Source: Methylococcaceae bacterium
GTDB taxonomy: Bacteria > Pseudomonadota > Gammaproteobacteria > Methylococcales > Methylococcaceae
NCBI GenBank assembly: GCA_028678445.1
Contig: JAJRDJ010000143.1
Span: forward strand, 1-8,139
Direction: 5' to 3'
DNA: 8,139 nucleotides
Under the pieces are notes generated by a model, which did no database searches, was not told the origin of the DNA, and saw only the letters and a list, made by a program, of their open reading frames with translations. This document shows, one piece after another, positions 6,216 through 8,139 of this stretch. The stretch's first letter is position 1; every line of letters starts with the position of its first letter. The translations under genes were made by a program, and so were the position numbers.

Positions 6216-6224
6216 AACTAAAAT
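6196..6224 (+). promoter_or_regulatory. Sigma-70 promoter of the rpsP operon
   Basis: TTCACA (6196-6201, 5 of 6 to TTGACA) and TAAAAT (6219-6224, 5 of 6 to TATAAT) are separated by exactly 17 bases, and the spacer contains the nine-T run. A GC-rich discriminator (GCGCGG) follows, as is common for ribosomal promoters under stringent control. Transcription would start near 6231, about 36 bases before rpsP. The -35 box lies within the downstream arm of the possible terminator stem. Confidence 0.65.
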
Positions 6225-6266
6225 GCGCGGTTTTGCGGCCGTGTCGTATTTGTTTGAGGAAACTTG

Positions 6267-6530
6267 ATGGTCACTATTCGTTTGTCCCGGGGCGGCGCCA
6301 AGAAGCGTCCCTTCTATCATGTGGTGGTTACCGATAGTCGCGCCAAACGCGACGGTCGTTACATAGAGCGAGTCGGATTTTTTAATCCGGTGGCATCCGG
6401 AAAGGCAGAACGACTGTCCTTGAACGAAGAACGAATTCAGTATTGGGTAGGTCACGGCGCGCAGACCACAGATCGTGTAACGAGCCTGATCAAGGAACTG
6501 CACAAGAAAGCCGAGGCGGCGGCCGCCTGA
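6267..6530 (+). CDS. rpsP: Small ribosomal subunit protein bS16
   Basis: S16 is a 30S protein that binds 16S rRNA early and stabilises the body of the small subunit. The 87-residue product begins MVTIRLSRGGAKKRPFYHVVV and carries the conserved DSRAKRDGRYIERVGFFNP segment, followed by a short alanine-rich tail; E. coli S16 has 82 residues. GAGGA at 6256-6260 lies 6 bases before ATG 6267, which is preferred over the adjacent TTG at 6264. It is the first gene of the rpsP-rimM-trmD-rplS operon. ffh, often found upstream of rpsP, is absent; tRNA-Ser and the structured region lie there instead. Confidence 0.97.
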   Translation: MVTIRLSRGGAKKRPFYHVVVTDSRAKRDGRYIERVGFFNPVASGKAERLSLNEERIQYWVGHGAQTTDRVTSLIKELHKKAEAAAA

Positions 6531-6562
6531 AGTTGACCGGGATAGGCCGCTAGGATAGTCAT

Positions 6563-7063
6563 ATGTCCAGGCGGGTGGTGGTCGGGGAAATCGTGGGTGC
6601 TTACGGGGTGTTGGGTTGGGTAAAAATAAAATCATTTACCGATCCCGCCGCTAATATTCTGGGTTACGGTCCTTGGATCATTGAACCTGGTAATGAATCA
6701 AGGACCATCCGGGTGATTCACGGCCGGACACAAGGGGTGCTTGTGGTGGCCAGTCTCGAAGGGGTGGAGAGCAGGGATCAGGCGAGGGCCCTGAAAGGCG
6801 TGCAAATTGCCGTACCCCGTGCATGTTTTCCCAAGCCATCGCATGGCAAATTCTATTGGGCCGATCTGGTGGGTCTTGAGGTTTTGACGACGATGGGGCA
6901 TCCTCTAGGAAAGATTAACGGGTTGCTCGAAACCGGGGCCAATGACGTGCTGGAAGTAAAGGGTGCGCGCGACCGGCTGATTCCCTTTGTGATGGGAGAG
7001 TTTGTTAAGGAAGTGAATCTCGATGAAGGCCGTCTAGTGGTCGACTGGGATCCCGATTTTTGA
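6563..7063 (+). CDS. rimM: Ribosome maturation factor RimM
   Basis: RimM binds S19 and the 30S head region and assists late maturation of 16S rRNA. The 166-residue product has the N-terminal RimM beta-barrel (VVVGEIVGAYGVLGWVKIKSFTD, about residues 5-27) and a C-terminal PRC-barrel (YWADLVGLEV near 95, then GANDVLEVKG and LIPFV), ending VVDWDPDF, all typical. AGGA at 6552-6555 lies 7 bases before the ATG. It follows rpsP by 32 bases, and its stop codon overlaps a possible TTG start of trmD, so translation of the two may be coupled. Confidence 0.95.
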   Translation: MSRRVVVGEIVGAYGVLGWVKIKSFTDPAANILGYGPWIIEPGNESRTIRVIHGRTQGVLVVASLEGVESRDQARALKGVQIAVPRACFPKPSHGKFYWADLVGLEVLTTMGHPLGKINGLLETGANDVLEVKGARDRLIPFVMGEFVKEVNLDEGRLVVDWDPDF

Positions 7064-7071
7064 CGAATCGC

Positions 7072-7827
7072 ATGCGTTTCGACATTGTCACCCTCTTTCC
7101 AGAAATGGTCCGGAAAGCGACCGCTGAAGGAGTAACCGGACGGGCGGTGACGACCGGTCTGGTTGATCTCAAGGTTTGGAACCCCAGGCAGTACGCACAA
7201 GACAGGCACAGAACTGTGGATGATCGGCCCTATGGCGGTGGTCCGGGTATGCTGATGAAGGTAGAGCCTCTGCGCGATGCCATCCGAGCGGCCAAGAGGG
7301 ATTCGCCAATACCGGCGAAGACTGTTTATCTTAGCCCGCAAGGGCGTTTACTGAATCAGCTGGCGGTAGTAAATTTTTCTCGCTGTCCCAGATTGATTCT
7401 GGTGTCAGGGCGCTATAAGGGCGTGGATGAGCGTCTGATAGAGGCGGAAATCGACGAAGAGTGGTCGATTGGCGATTATGTGCTGAGTGGCGGCGAACTG
7501 GCGACACTGGTGCTGTTTGATGCCGTGGCGCGGTTGATCCCTGGGGTGCTTGGGCATTCCGATTCCGCCGAGCAGGATTCACATATGACGGGTTTATTGG
7601 ACTATCCGCATTACACACGCCCAGAGACGGTGGACGGACGCGATGTCCCGCCAGTGTTGCAGTCGGGAAACCACGAGGCAATCAGGATGTGGAGGCTGCG
7701 ACAGTCACTAGGCAGGACATGGCTGCGGCGTCCCGACTTGTTCGAAAAGTTGTCGTTGGACCGGGAACAGCTAGCCTTGCTTGATGAAGTTAAGCACGAA
7801 ATTTTAGCTAAGAAAGTATTGAGATAA
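7072..7827 (+). CDS. trmD: tRNA (guanine-N1-)-methyltransferase TrmD
   Basis: TrmD is a SPOUT-class methyltransferase that uses S-adenosylmethionine to make m1G at position 37 of tRNAs, preventing +1 frameshifting. The 251-residue product has the start MRFDIVTLFPEM, the conserved DDRPYGGGPGM loop, and the trefoil-knot cofactor site made of LVSGRYKGVDERLIE and EEWSIGDYVLSGGELA. The C-terminal domain has LDYPHYTRPE and PPVLQSGNHEAI. ATG 7072 is chosen because homology to E. coli TrmD begins there. A TTG at 7060, overlapping the rimM stop and spaced 9 bases from GGGA at 7047-7050, would add four residues and has the better ribosome binding site. Confidence 0.96.
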   Translation: MRFDIVTLFPEMVRKATAEGVTGRAVTTGLVDLKVWNPRQYAQDRHRTVDDRPYGGGPGMLMKVEPLRDAIRAAKRDSPIPAKTVYLSPQGRLLNQLAVVNFSRCPRLILVSGRYKGVDERLIEAEIDEEWSIGDYVLSGGELATLVLFDAVARLIPGVLGHSDSAEQDSHMTGLLDYPHYTRPETVDGRDVPPVLQSGNHEAIRMWRLRQSLGRTWLRRPDLFEKLSLDREQLALLDEVKHEILAKKVLR

Positions 7828-7838
7828 AGAGAATCACG

Positions 7839-8139
7839 ATGTCAAATATTATTCAGCAGCTCGAAACCGAATGGATGGCCGGCAAGGTGATTCCGGACTT
7901 TGGACCGGGTGATACCGTTGTCGTTCAGGTCAAGGTCAAGGAAGGAAACCGCGAGCGTTTACAGGCTTACGAAGGCGTGGTCATCGCCAAGCGCAATCGG
8001 GGGTATAACTCCGCATTTACGGTTCGGAAAATCTCGCATGGCGAAGGCGTGGAACGCGTGTTTCAGACCTTTAGTCCGCAGGTTCAGGAAATTCTGGTAA
8101 AGCGCCGGGGCGATGTGAGACGGGCCAAACTTTACTACC
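7839..8139 (+). CDS. rplS: Large ribosomal subunit protein bL19 (3' end cut by window)
   Basis: L19 sits at the 30S-50S interface of the large subunit. The first 100 residues are present, beginning MSNIIQQLETEWM, then FGPGDTVVVQVKVKEG, LQAYEGVVIAKRNRG and the strongly conserved SAFTVRKISHGEGVERVFQT, and stopping at RRAKLYY. E. coli L19 has 115 residues, so roughly 15 are missing past the window edge. The ATG follows trmD by 11 bases, with a purine-rich AAAGAGA (7826-7832) as a weak ribosome binding site. It is the last gene of the operon in most gammaproteobacteria. Confidence 0.96.
   Translation, partial: MSNIIQQLETEWMAGKVIPDFGPGDTVVVQVKVKEGNRERLQAYEGVVIAKRNRGYNSAFTVRKISHGEGVERVFQTFSPQVQEILVKRRGDVRRAKLYY

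Noticed and set aside
7900..8100. 66-residue + strand frame within rplS
   Set aside because: It is an out-of-frame shadow of the conserved L19 sequence.

Overview
The window is ordinary, gene-dense housekeeping DNA. It most resembles a gammaproteobacterium outside the enterics. The order recA-recX-alaS-lysC-csrA-tRNA-Ser(GCU) is the arrangement known from Pseudomonas-like and sulphur-oxidising gammaproteobacteria, and RecA, CsrA, S16 and L19 read as close relatives of the gammaproteobacterial proteins. I cannot name a genus. All genes are on the + strand and there are no transposases, phage genes or CRISPR arrays. No gene-free stretch exceeds 300 bases.

Region by region: bases 1-175 are the intergenic region before recA. 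It holds a GC-rich set of inverted repeats (38-67), a possible operator palindrome (114-131) and an extended -10 promoter (132-140). Next come recA (176-1234), recX (1249-1701), alaS (about 1740-4340) and lysC (4365-5594). These are tightly packed, with gaps of 14 and 24 bases and an ambiguous alaS start that may overlap recX. A second start inside lysC, with its own Shine-Dalgarno, sits where the small beta subunit of overlapping-type aspartokinases begins. csrA (5736-5939) has its own promoter and a CsrA-like binding site over its ribosome binding site. tRNA-Ser(GCU) follows at 5978-6070.

The 196 bases between the tRNA and rpsP are the least ordinary part. They can fold into a compact three-way junction (6102-6172). 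The 3' strand of one of its hairpins can instead pair with a downstream segment that leads into a run of nine T's, which is the layout of a switch between two RNA folds. The same downstream segment also supplies the -35 box of a good sigma-70 promoter for the ribosomal operon. From 6267 onward is the conserved rpsP-rimM-trmD-rplS operon; rplS is cut by the window end.

Functionally, recA and recX form a recombination/SOS pair, alaS and lysC serve translation and aspartate-family amino-acid synthesis, csrA is a global post-transcriptional regulator, and the last operon joins two ribosomal proteins with a 30S assembly factor and the tRNA m1G37 methyltransferase. The points most worth checking are the structured RNA region before rpsP, the internal lysC start, and the non-canonical recA control region.
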